Origin: Clostridiales bacterium
GTDB lineage: Bacteria > Bacillota > Clostridia > Oscillospirales > CAG-272
Assembly: GCA_021202555.1 (NCBI GenBank)
Contig: JAJQCT010000010.1
Span: 62,001 to 126,000 of the forward strand
Reading direction: 5' to 3'
DNA: 64,000 nt
A program made the position numbers and the translations under genes. Numbering within the stretch: position 1 is the first letter of the stretch; each line of letters begins with the position of its first letter. Below the pieces are notes generated by a model. That model made no database searches. It saw only the letters and a list, made by a program, of their open reading frames with translations, and was not told where the DNA came from. Positions 52,314 to 60,769 of the stretch are shown piece after piece.

Positions 52314-52790
52314 TTATTCCTCGTATCTGAAGTCGCACGTTCCCGCCCTCTCGCGCTCCTCGAGCGCGGAAAGATAACGCCTGCATTCGCGCTTTGCAGC
52401 GCCGAGGTCAAGCTCGCGGTAATTTCCGCATTCAAGCGGGCTTTTGCCGAAAACCTCTCCCTCATAGTCAAGAATCTCTGAAAGCACACGCTTTGTGAGG
52501 AAATACGCCTCGCTGTCAGTCACGCCGCGCAAAAGAAAATAAAATCCCGTGCGGCATCCCATAGGACCGAAGTAAATCACGCGCTCCGAATACTCCGAAT
52601 TTCGCGCAAACGTCGCGAACATATGCTCAACCGAATGAACGGTGAGATTATCCATGTAATCGCCCGCGTTCGGCACCCGCGTGCGCAAATCGTATGTGTT
52701 CACGTCGCCGTCGCGCCGCGAGACGTAAAATCCCGGTCGCAGCTTCTCGTGATTCACCGTAAAGCTCGCAATTTTCGTGATGTTTTCCAT
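52314..52790 (-). CDS. luxS: S-ribosylhomocysteine lyase
   Basis: Converts S-ribosylhomocysteine to homocysteine and DPD, the AI-2 precursor. 158 aa. Metal ligands His52 and His56 (HSVEH) and Cys121 (ECGNY), with catalytic Cys79 (GPMGCRTGFY). First gene of luxS-mtnN-TPM-GH. Confidence 0.97.
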   Translation of the reverse strand: MENITKIASFTVNHEKLRPGFYVSRRDGDVNTYDLRTRVPNAGDYMDNLTVHSVEHMFATFARNSEYSERVIYFGPMGCRTGFYFLLRGVTDSEAYFLTKRVLSEILDYEGEVFGKSPLECGNYRELDLGAAKRECRRYLSALEERERAGTCDFRYEE

Positions 52791-52842
52791 AATAGCTCCC
52801 CTTGCCGCGCGTTTTCGCGCCGTACCTCTTTATAGTATATAT

Positions 52843-52872
52843 ATTATACATCACATTAAGATAAATTGTAAA
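52843..52872 (-). promoter_or_regulatory. promoter of the luxS operon
   Basis: TTTACA, 18-bp spacer, TATAAT on the minus strand. Confidence 0.65.
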
Positions 52873-52890
52873 TATGAAAAAATAATTTTT

Positions 52891-52919
52891 CAGCCCACCA
52901 TGTGTCGCATGGTGGGCTG
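52891..52919 (-). terminator. terminator of the Gld-type operon
   Basis: CAGCCCACCATG-CGACA-CATGGTGGGCTG, followed on the minus strand by AAAAATTATTTTTT; 24 bp after the 52943 stop. Confidence 0.75.
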
Positions 52920-52942
52920 TCCGATTGTATTTTTAATACAGT

Positions 52943-54472
52943 TCAGTTTTTCGCGTACCCGTCAACCTCCTCGCCTATTGTAACCTTATAGGCGTCGGAA
53001 ATTATCTTGTTCGGCGTATCGATTATGACGTAAAACTGTCCCGAGCCGTTGATTGTCAGAAGGCAGTGCCTCGTGCTGTAGCGGTAAAAGGCATATTCCG
53101 TCACGTTGCCGCCGACGGTCGTCACAGTGAAGCTCGCGACGAGATTATCCTCCGTTATTATCGATTCAATATCGTCGGGGGCGTATGTGTCGTTTGCGAC
53201 CTCATCCTCCACCTGCATCAAAAGCAGCGTCACATAAAGCTGACGGAAATTGTATACGTCGTCGATTTCGCCGCAGTCATCCCCGATTACTACGAGATTC
53301 GGATCCTCATCCTCGTAATGCGTGAGGCGGAACGTCTCCGAAAACGACGGGGAATAAACCTCAAGGGTCGATACGTATGTGATATTGCGCCCGAACACGT
53401 TCACATCAATCCAGTCGAGCAGGCTGTATGAAAGAAACTCGAAATCCGCCGCCGGAACCTTTATTATCACATTGAAAAGCGACGTTGAAATATAATAATA
53501 TCCGTCGTCCGTGAGCTCGCTCGCGATAAGCGTGTACGTATACGAGCTCATGTCATATGTTATCGTATAGGGCGCGTCGGAAAGCCCGTAGGTCTCCATG
53601 TTCTCGTCAGACAAATCAAGCGCGACAACCGATTCACCCGTGTAATAGCAGAGCGTCTGAAGCACCGTGTCGTAATTCGTCGAGAGCGGATATTCGGCAG
53701 GATAAATCGACTTGAAGCTCACTATCGCCGTCGATTCCTCCTCCTCCTGCTCCTCGTCGGTCAGGGTGCGGCAGGAGATAAATTCCTCGCCGTAGTGCTG
53801 AATCGAGAAATTGTCTATAAGATAATACGATGTCGTTGAAAGCCCCGCCGTCAGAATAGGCGATATAAGATCCGTAACGGGTGCGAGAAGCGTTTCCTCA
53901 ATCGAGCTGTACGAGCTTAAGACGTAAACAGTGCTTCTGCCCTCGTACATCGCGTAATAGCCGCCGCTCGAGAGAATCCGCCGCCCGATTATGACCTTAT
54001 GCTCGACCCCCTCCGTCGTCGTGACGATATAGTACGAAGGATCAACCTCGTTGCCCTCGTCATCCGTGCCGGTGAAGCCGTATGTTTCAAGCTCCTCCTC
54101 AGTCGGGTCTGTCGTCAGGCGCGAAAGGCATATCGACATTCCCGCGGCGACGACAAGCTCCGAGAAAAGCTCCTCATCATACGCCAGATTCTCATATCCC
54201 TCAAGGACAAAATCGTCGTCCTCGTCGCGCACGAATTTGTATGTGCCGTAGTCGTTTTTCACCTCTATCGACTGCATTTCGTCGCGCTCGACGTGCTCAA
54301 ATATCAGAAGATAGGCACCGTATTCGCTCCCCTCGTCCGGCAGCGTCTCGATGTCGGTGTCCTCCTCTTCATCATCCGCCGTAAGCGGCGCGACGATGAA
54401 GAAGTAAACGCATATGAGCGCGGCAAATATCACGGCAAAAACGACAATGAGCGTAACCTGTTTTTTTATCAT
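52943..54472 (-). CDS. DUF4340 membrane protein of a Gld-like ABC system
   Basis: 509 aa from the ATG at 54472 (MIKKQVTLIVVFAVIFAALI). One N-terminal membrane helix, then an acidic, Tyr-rich outer part with the DUF4340-like pattern (IEVKNDYGTYKFVRDEDDDF ... EELETYGFTG ... GLSDAPYTITYDMSS). It overlaps the GldG-like stop (ATGA), so it is co-translated with the ABC auxiliary protein. Function unknown. Confidence 0.8.
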   Translation of the reverse strand: MIKKQVTLIVVFAVIFAALICVYFFIVAPLTADDEEEDTDIETLPDEGSEYGAYLLIFEHVERDEMQSIEVKNDYGTYKFVRDEDDDFVLEGYENLAYDEELFSELVVAAGMSICLSRLTTDPTEEELETYGFTGTDDEGNEVDPSYYIVTTTEGVEHKVIIGRRILSSGGYYAMYEGRSTVYVLSSYSSIEETLLAPVTDLISPILTAGLSTTSYYLIDNFSIQHYGEEFISCRTLTDEEQEEEESTAIVSFKSIYPAEYPLSTNYDTVLQTLCYYTGESVVALDLSDENMETYGLSDAPYTITYDMSSYTYTLIASELTDDGYYYISTSLFNVIIKVPAADFEFLSYSLLDWIDVNVFGRNITYVSTLEVYSPSFSETFRLTHYEDEDPNLVVIGDDCGEIDDVYNFRQLYVTLLLMQVEDEVANDTYAPDDIESIITEDNLVASFTVTTVGGNVTEYAFYRYSTRHCLLTINGSGQFYVIIDTPNKIISDAYKVTIGEEVDGYAKN

Positions 54473-55998
54473 CTGTTCTTTCTCCTCACAATCACGACGG
54501 TACACGTCACCACGGACACGAGCGGAAGCGCAATTACAAGCGCGTAGGTCCAGTTGTTCGCGACAGTGGTCGTTATATCGAGGTCGTAATCGTTGAATAC
54601 CTTGAAGTCAATGTCGGCGGGAACACGTTCCTTGCCGAACGCAACCATGCAGGCATAAAGCACGTCGGAGTTCGCATAGACGTTTGAGAGCAGATACTGC
54701 GACGCCGTATAGGCGGACGTTGCCGACACAAGCACGTAGCTTGTGTAATATTCGCTGTCAACAGTCTGGATTTCCTGCGTTATCGTCATGAGGCTGTACT
54801 GTCCCGTCTCGCTCGACGTCTCGCCGTTTTCCGTGATGTAAGCGTTTTCGGACGACAGGAACACATCCGAAATCGTGCGCGAGGTGCCGTTTACAGTCCA
54901 TGTATCGCTCGTGAGGCGCGAGCTGCGGTAAAGGGGAGCAACCTCCCTGAATATTACCTTCGGCTGCGACGACATCGACGTGATTGACGAATAAATCGAC
55001 GCCGCGAGCGATTCCTCATCCGAATTGTACGTCCCGACGACGGAATATCCGTCAACCGAAATCGTGTTGTTGGGGTCGTATACAAGCTGACCTGAACCGA
55101 TTACGACGCCCCATTCGTCGAGAAATTCGTTCAGATTCGTCATGTTGCCCGCGTTTGACGGGTCAACGAACACAATGAGCGCGTGGTCGTCGTCGAGGAA
55201 GGCGTCGATTTTGTCAATCTCCGACTCCACCTCCGTGTCCCCGTACCCGCTGAAATCGTAAACGGGGTCATTTATGATTATCACGCGCGCCGCCTCGTCG
55301 ATTTCCTCCGTCGAAAGGTCGATTGTTCTCACATCGTACCCCGCACTGTAGAAAAGGTCAACAAGCGCCGTCGCGTCCTCATCGTCCGTTATCGACTCGC
55401 CGTGTCCCGTCGTGAAATACGCGATAGGCATCTCATCAGCCGTCACCTGCAGCATCGCCGCAACGAAAACCTTTTCGCCCTGATACGCCCAGACGTTCGA
55501 CGAGTCCTCAGTGTCAGTGATAAAGAAATAGCTGTACGAATAGAGCCTGTACTCGGGGCTGTCCTCGGGACCGCTCCAGATTATGACTGAGGTCGTATAG
55601 ACGTAGGGAGACGACGTTGTTGTGAATTTTTCGAGATAAGCCACATCCGTAAGGACGTTTTTATACTCGATTGTCACGTTGTCAAACTCGTTTTCGAGAA
55701 GACGCGCCGTATTGAGGATATAGTACATGGACGAATCCGATTCAAGCTCGTCGCGGTCCATGCAGAAGGTTATCGTTATATCCTCGTCAATATCCTCCAT
55801 TAACGTATATGTCGCGTCGGAAAGCGTGAAAAGCTCCGAATCCGTCATGTCGATATACCACATATATGTCGACGCGAGCGCGGAGAATATCACGTTGATT
55901 ACCAGAATGAACGCGACAAAGGCGACCGTGAACGCGACGGAGGTCGCGCCGTATTTGAATTTTTTCTTAGTTCCGAGAGAACCGAGTGTATTTTTCAT
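54469..55998 (-). CDS. GldG-like ABC transporter auxiliary protein
   Basis: 509 aa. TM1 about 20-45, then DMTDSELFTLSDATYTLMED, the start typical of the GldG/ABC-type auxiliary (ABC_transp_aux) domain. It contains IAYFTTGHGESITDDEDATA and DHALIVFVDPSNAG, and a C-terminal membrane helix with a basic end. It probably works outside the membrane with the permease and ATPase upstream. Confidence 0.83.
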   Translation of the reverse strand: MKNTLGSLGTKKKFKYGATSVAFTVAFVAFILVINVIFSALASTYMWYIDMTDSELFTLSDATYTLMEDIDEDITITFCMDRDELESDSSMYYILNTARLLENEFDNVTIEYKNVLTDVAYLEKFTTTSSPYVYTTSVIIWSGPEDSPEYRLYSYSYFFITDTEDSSNVWAYQGEKVFVAAMLQVTADEMPIAYFTTGHGESITDDEDATALVDLFYSAGYDVRTIDLSTEEIDEAARVIIINDPVYDFSGYGDTEVESEIDKIDAFLDDDHALIVFVDPSNAGNMTNLNEFLDEWGVVIGSGQLVYDPNNTISVDGYSVVGTYNSDEESLAASIYSSITSMSSQPKVIFREVAPLYRSSRLTSDTWTVNGTSRTISDVFLSSENAYITENGETSSETGQYSLMTITQEIQTVDSEYYTSYVLVSATSAYTASQYLLSNVYANSDVLYACMVAFGKERVPADIDFKVFNDYDLDITTTVANNWTYALVIALPLVSVVTCTVVIVRRKNR

Positions 55999-56012
55999 TC
56001 CGACCCTCCAAA

Positions 56013-56729
56013 TTATCCCCAGCGGCGCTTCTCATAGACGCGCACCGTGAGGAAAATCATGACGACGGAAAGCGAAATATAGTAAACAACCGCACCGAAG
56101 TCAAATATGCCGTTCACGAAGTTTCCGAATCGCGTAAAGACGGAGAACCAGCTCAGAACAGAGCGGAACGCATAGGAATCAATGTACGAATTTGCAAGTC
56201 CGATAACGAGGAAAAGCAGAATCACGACTATTGTCGCGACGCACGCGACCATCTGATTTTCCGTCATCGACGAGATTAAAATCCCGACGGCGACAAAGGC
56301 GCTCGCGATAAGGAAAAGCGCTATGAGCTGACCGAAATAGAGCGCAGTCAGGTCGTTCGTGTAATCGCCGAGATACATCGAAATCGGGATATAGTATATG
56401 GACGTGACGCCGAGGCACACGACTACCATCGTCATTGAGGCGAGATATTTTGCAAGCACCATCTCGGTGAGGCTCACGGGAGACGTAAGAAGCATCTGCT
56501 CCGTGCGCGTGCGCCTCTCCTCCGAAAATGTCTTCATCGTTAAAATCGGCACGAGAATGACGAACACGAACACCATCACGTAAAAGTACGTCGAGGTGTC
56601 GCCGCTCGCCTGCTGAAGCGTCGTGAAGGCGAATACAGCGCCTGAAATGAGGAAAAACGAGGCGATGAAAATATATCCTATAGGCGTTGTGAAATACGCC
56701 CGCATCTCCTTTTTGTATATAGCACCCAT
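56013..56729 (-). CDS. ABC transporter permease (GldF/ABC-2 type)
   Basis: 238 aa, six hydrophobic segments, with YKKEMRAYFTTPIGYIFIAS, SEERRTRTEQMLLTSPVSLT and MVLAKYLA, the pattern of ABC-2 permeases of the GldF group. It lies between the ATPase gene (1 bp away) and the GldG-like gene. Confidence 0.88.
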   Translation of the reverse strand: MGAIYKKEMRAYFTTPIGYIFIASFFLISGAVFAFTTLQQASGDTSTYFYVMVFVFVILVPILTMKTFSEERRTRTEQMLLTSPVSLTEMVLAKYLASMTMVVVCLGVTSIYYIPISMYLGDYTNDLTALYFGQLIALFLIASAFVAVGILISSMTENQMVACVATIVVILLFLVIGLANSYIDSYAFRSVLSWFSVFTRFGNFVNGIFDFGAVVYYISLSVVMIFLTVRVYEKRRWG

Positions 56730-56730
56730 T

Positions 56731-57870
56731 TTATTTTTCCTCCTCAGATTCTGACGGGGCGCTCTCGCCCGTCGCGGCGCCCTCGCCCGTCGTGGCGCCC
56801 TCGCCCGTACTCTCCTCCGCCGCGGGAGCGTCCTCTTCTATGAGCGCGCGGCGGCGCTTTGTTGTCCTGCGCTTGCCCGAATCCGCACGGTCTACAAGGC
56901 GAATAAACACGTTTTCAAGGTCTTCTCCCACAGGCTCAAGCCCCACGAGCGGCCAGTTGTTTTCAGCGAGCGCATAGAAAAGCGATTTTCTTATGTCGAT
57001 TCCCTGCTCGCTTTCGATGAGATACGCCCTCGCGTCACCGTCCGTTTCGGGACGGCGCTCGACCTTTTTGATTCCGGCGCGCGAGCGCAGCATTGACAGC
57101 ACCTCGCGTGAGGGACCGCATATTTTCGCGATAAACGCGCGGTTGTCGCTCACGATGGACGAAATCGCGTCGCGCTTCTCGTCGGCTATGATTTTGCCCT
57201 TGTTTATGATTATGATTCTGTCGCAGACGACCTCAACCTCCGAGAGGATGTGAGTCGAGAGGAATACCGTGTGATTTTCGCCGAGCGCGCGGATGAGCGA
57301 GCGCACCTCGATTACCTGCTTCGGGTCAAGCCCGACGGTTGGCTCGTCGAGGATTATAATCTGCGGATTGCCCACGAGCGCCTGCGCGATTCCGACGCGC
57401 TGACGGTAGCCCTTTGAAAGATTCTTTATGAGCCTTTCGCGGACGTCTCCGGTTTTTGTTATCTCATAGATTTCCTCGAGATGCTTTTTCCTGTTGAGAC
57501 GGCAGTTTTTCAGCTCGTATGTGAAATTGAGGTATTCACTGACCGTCATATCGACGTAAAGCGGCGGCTGCTCCGGCAGATAGCCGATGAGCTTTTTCGC
57601 CTCCGTCGGATCGTCGAGCACATCATGTCCGCATATGCGCACAGACCCCGACGTTGAGGAGATATATCCCGTCGCGACGTTTATCGTCGTCGATTTTCCC
57701 GCGCCGTTCGGTCCGAGAAAGCCCACGACCTCGCCGCGCTTTATTTTGAAGCTTACGTCATCCACGGCGTATTTGCTGCCGAAGCGCTTCACGAGATTCT
57801 CAACCTCGATGACGTATTCGGCGCCGCTTTCCTCGGGTGCGTCAAGCTTTATTTCCCGCACTGATGCCAT
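56731..57870 (-). CDS. ABC transporter ATP-binding protein (GldA-like)
   Basis: 379 aa. Walker A GPNGAGKST, Q-loop region GYLPEQPPLYVDMTV, signature LSKGYRQRVGIAQALVG, Walker B IIILDEPTVGLDP and switch His in FLSTHILSEVEV. After about residue 310 it has a basic patch (GKRRTTKRRRALIE) and an acidic repeat tail (STGEGATTGEGAATGES). First gene of the four-gene system. Confidence 0.92.
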   Translation of the reverse strand: MASVREIKLDAPEESGAEYVIEVENLVKRFGSKYAVDDVSFKIKRGEVVGFLGPNGAGKSTTINVATGYISSTSGSVRICGHDVLDDPTEAKKLIGYLPEQPPLYVDMTVSEYLNFTYELKNCRLNRKKHLEEIYEITKTGDVRERLIKNLSKGYRQRVGIAQALVGNPQIIILDEPTVGLDPKQVIEVRSLIRALGENHTVFLSTHILSEVEVVCDRIIIINKGKIIADEKRDAISSIVSDNRAFIAKICGPSREVLSMLRSRAGIKKVERRPETDGDARAYLIESEQGIDIRKSLFYALAENNWPLVGLEPVGEDLENVFIRLVDRADSGKRRTTKRRRALIEEDAPAAEESTGEGATTGEGAATGESAPSESEEEK

Positions 57871-58176
57871 TGAAACTACTCCTTAAAGATAAATTCTTGT
57901 ATATATTTATGCGGAACACTCCTCCCCGCATTATCAAGGTCAACCCTGCCTCACCACTCTACAGCACATTTTCAAATGTCTTCACTGCACCGTGAATATT
58001 TAATCGCAGTCTACGATTGCGATTAAATATTCATAGACTTGATAAATGGGCACAGCCCATTTATCAACGTCTTATTATACCATATCGCCGCTCCGAATTG
58101 TTGAACATTTTTCGTTTTGCGTGTGATAAAAACGACACTTTTGAGATTATTGTGAGTTCGTTATGTGAAAATTGTC
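57871..58176. other. intergenic region with shell-palindrome element
   Basis: No coding sequence is supported. 57871-57990 holds the leader of the ABC operon with no clear feature; 57992-58079 is a repeat element; 58080-58176 is A/T-rich sequence downstream of pgeF. Confidence 0.5.
57992..58079 (-). repeat. shell-palindrome promoter element upstream of the Gld-like operon
   Basis: Minus strand: GATATGG-TATAAT (58074-58079), AAGACG, hairpin TTGATAAATGGGC-TGT-GCCCATTTATCAA (58039-58067), GTCTATGAATATT and a second hairpin (57992-58034, arms AATATTTAATCGCA, loop GTA). The hairpin starts 6 nt after TATAAT, as in the 39938 and 40046 copies. The -35 is weak here. Confidence 0.8.
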
Positions 58177-58980
58177 TCATCCCTTCGCGCACACCGCGAT
58201 GAGAGCAGCCATGACGCCGTGCGGCTCTCCCGCGAATTTCCTGTGCGAAAAAAAGCGCCCGCTTTCCTTATATGTCGAGATTCCGAGCGCGTCGATATTC
58301 TCAGAGCGCACTCCCGCGAGCGCGAGTATCTCGCGGTTCAGCGCGGGAATGTCCGCGTGAAGCCGCCCGCCGCAAATTCCCGTGACGCGGCGCGCAAGGT
58401 CGCAGGCGTTTTCCGCGACGGCGCGCGAGCGCGAGCGCCTCATCATGTCTGCAAGCACTGCCTCGAAGTCGTCCCCGACCTCATACGACTCAAAATCGAC
58501 GGCGGGTCCGACAGCGGCGCGGATTTTGCCGCGCTCCGCTCCGAGCGCCTCCATTTTATCGACCGCGAGCGCGGCGACGCCGAGGGCGGCGCCCCGCCAT
58601 CCCGCATGAACTGCGGCAACGATGCCGCCGTCGCCCGATTCAAAGAGAATCGGCACGCAGTCGGCGGTTTTCACGCCGATTATAACGCCTTTTTTGTCGG
58701 TGACAAAGCCGTCGCATTCAAAATCGTCACCCGCGTTTTCGGGCGTGACATATTCAATTTTATCAGAGTGAATCTGGCGGGCGGAGGTGAAAATTTTCTC
58801 CCCTGCCGCATACGGCGGCGCAAATCCGCACGAAAGCGCAAACGCGCGGCGATTTTCACGCACATTCTCGTCGTCCGAATAAACGCCGAAGCCCATGTTG
58901 AGCCGCTCTCCCGACCCCGACACCGACGAAAAGCCGTGCGGCGAGGAAAGGCGCGCCGATTTTATAACCTTTGCCGTCAT
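58177..58980 (-). CDS. pgeF: PgeF/YlmD-family multicopper-like oxidoreductase (DUF152)
   Basis: 267 aa. This family (polyphenol oxidase, YfiH, RsfA-like purine nucleoside enzymes) has adenosine deaminase/phosphorylase or peptidoglycan-editing roles in other bacteria. Metal ligands are visible: His in SARQIHSD, Cys in KTADCVPIL and His in VHAGWRG. The GPAVDFESYEV segment lacks the second Cys often seen there. It overlaps the PAP2 stop by 4 nt. Confidence 0.86.
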   Translation of the reverse strand: MTAKVIKSARLSSPHGFSSVSGSGERLNMGFGVYSDDENVRENRRAFALSCGFAPPYAAGEKIFTSARQIHSDKIEYVTPENAGDDFECDGFVTDKKGVIIGVKTADCVPILFESGDGGIVAAVHAGWRGAALGVAALAVDKMEALGAERGKIRAAVGPAVDFESYEVGDDFEAVLADMMRRSRSRAVAENACDLARRVTGICGGRLHADIPALNREILALAGVRSENIDALGISTYKESGRFFSHRKFAGEPHGVMAALIAVCAKG

Positions 58981-59546
58981 TCCGCCGACAAATTCTCCGT
59001 TTTTTTGCGCTCGCCGAGCTTTTTATATATGAATTTCACAATAAGCGCGGCAAGTATTCCGTCGATTACGCCGAGAATCGCCCCGCAGATTACGTCCGAG
59101 GGGTAATGCACGAAGAGGTAAAGCCGTGAAAATCCCACGACAGCGGCGAGAACATACGCGGCGGCGCCCCATTTTTTGCTGTAGATGAATATCGCCGTCG
59201 CGCACTCAAAGCAGGCGGTCGCGTGTCCCGACGGGAAGGAATAGTCCGATTCCGCCGAGATTATGTACGGAGTTGTGCCAAGCAGGTCGTATGGGCGAAT
59301 CCTTGCCACAAGCGGCTTTATCGCGAGATTGCAGATGAGAAGCCCTATGATGAGCGATATTCCCATCGTTATTCCCACGCGGCGCGTCTTTTTCGGGAAC
59401 AAAAGCACAATCGAGAGAATAATCCAGAAAATTCCCGCGTCGCCAAGATGCGTCACCGTCGAAAGCACGGCGTCGAGAAAGCCGCAGTGCATTCGCTCCG
59501 CAATCCACTCCAAAATTCCTATTTCAAATTCGTTTATCGCGTCCAT
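58977..59546 (-). CDS. PAP2-family phosphatase, undecaprenyl-pyrophosphate phosphatase candidate
   Basis: 189 aa, about six membrane segments. The three PAP2 motifs are KPLVARIRP (77-85), PSGH (105-108) and SRLYLFVHYPSD (140-151), so the active site is complete. Likely dephosphorylates a lipid pyrophosphate outside the membrane; UppP-type activity is inferred from the glycopolymer context. Confidence 0.88.
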   Translation of the reverse strand: MDAINEFEIGILEWIAERMHCGFLDAVLSTVTHLGDAGIFWIILSIVLLFPKKTRRVGITMGISLIIGLLICNLAIKPLVARIRPYDLLGTTPYIISAESDYSFPSGHATACFECATAIFIYSKKWGAAAYVLAAVVGFSRLYLFVHYPSDVICGAILGVIDGILAALIVKFIYKKLGERKKTENLSAE

Positions 59547-59564
59547 TTTGTCTCACCGTTCCGC

Positions 59565-60752
59565 TTATGCGTTATACCATTCGTAAATCAGATACTGTAC
59601 GGTTTCTTCCTCGCCGGTTTCGGATGATGTTTCTCCTACGACGTGCAAAAATACGTACATATCAAGCTCGTCAGTCCACTGGTCGTCGTCGTTGTAAAGC
59701 ACCTGAACGAATGAAATATGACAGACGAAAATGCCGTTTGTCAGGGCGTAAAATTCGCCGATTTCAACGTCCTCAAAGTCGTAGCCCGTGTGGTCTGTTA
59801 CCATCCAGCGCGCGTCTCCCGCCTCTAAAATCGCCGCGTAAAGGTCTGAATCCTCGTCGAAATATCCGCTAAGCGAGGAAACGCCCTTGTCAGCCTCAAT
59901 ATAGGCGGCGTAATTTTCAACGGCTGTGACTACAAATTCGGAATATGCCTCCTCAAGAGCCGCGGATTCTGCGGGGTACGCCGTATATGTATACGTGTCC
60001 TCGTCGTATGTCACCTCAGAGGAAGCTCCCTCGTCGCTTTCAACCGTGACTGAGGTCGGTGCCTCCGTCATTCCGGTGAGCTTATAAACGGAATACGAAA
60101 GCCCCGAAATATCGGACGGGAGCGTCGAAAACAGCGTCGACTCCGTGTACGTCCCCTCGATATACGATTCGTCGAGCGTCTCCCCGTCCACCGTTACGGT
60201 ATATCCCGTCGGCGCGTTGACGGTATATGTCGCAACCGTAACCTCAGGCTCATCATTATTTGAAACAGAGACATCAGTCACCGAAATATATAGCTCGATT
60301 GAGGCAAGCTCATATGTGTCAAAGCCATGCTCCGTTTCCGTATCCGAAAGCGAGAGATTTATCGCCGCCAGACGCACTGTTCCCGCCTTGACGATATATT
60401 TTACCTCGTTTTCGTTCGTTGCCGTTCCCTTTGAAAATGTCAGCTCCGTCTCCCCGATTTCCTCGCTGAGATAAGCCGTCAGCTCCTCCGCGCTCGCCTC
60501 TCCCGCGTCATATTCCGCGTCCTCAAGAAGCGCCTCGTAGTCAATCGGGTCGAAATACTCGCCGAAAACGCTCTCGGCAAGATGTATCGGCTGCGCCGCC
60601 TCGTATTCCTCAAGCAGCGTATTCACATATCCGAGCGAGCAGAGTATCAAAAGAATTGCGGCGGCGACCGAGATGAGATAAATCAGATAAAATCTCGGTA
60701 TTCCGCGCCGTCTTTTTCGCTGTCTTTCCTGTGTGTTCTGAATGTTTGCCAT
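59565..60752 (-). CDS. TcaA-like membrane protein, copy 2
   Basis: 395 aa. A basic N-terminus (QERQRKRRRGIPRF), one membrane helix (about 22-45) and an acidic outer part. One copy of the repeat pattern found in 36835-38631 is clear (ATYTVNAPTGYTVTVDGETL, then YSVYKLTGMTEAPTSVTV). The C-terminal about 120 residues have an NTF2-like look (LEEAYSEFVVTAVENYAAYI). It is second to a phosphodiester glycosidase gene (17 bp), exactly as in copy 1. Confidence 0.75.
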   Translation of the reverse strand: MANIQNTQERQRKRRRGIPRFYLIYLISVAAAILLILCSLGYVNTLLEEYEAAQPIHLAESVFGEYFDPIDYEALLEDAEYDAGEASAEELTAYLSEEIGETELTFSKGTATNENEVKYIVKAGTVRLAAINLSLSDTETEHGFDTYELASIELYISVTDVSVSNNDEPEVTVATYTVNAPTGYTVTVDGETLDESYIEGTYTESTLFSTLPSDISGLSYSVYKLTGMTEAPTSVTVESDEGASSEVTYDEDTYTYTAYPAESAALEEAYSEFVVTAVENYAAYIEADKGVSSLSGYFDEDSDLYAAILEAGDARWMVTDHTGYDFEDVEIGEFYALTNGIFVCHISFVQVLYNDDDQWTDELDMYVFLHVVGETSSETGEEETVQYLIYEWYNA

Positions 60753-60769
60753 GTTGATTTTCCCGCTTT

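Noticed and set aside
58165..59106. 313-codon plus-strand frame opposite pgeF and the PAP2 gene
   Set aside because: It is antisense to two genes with intact catalytic motifs and has no family features.
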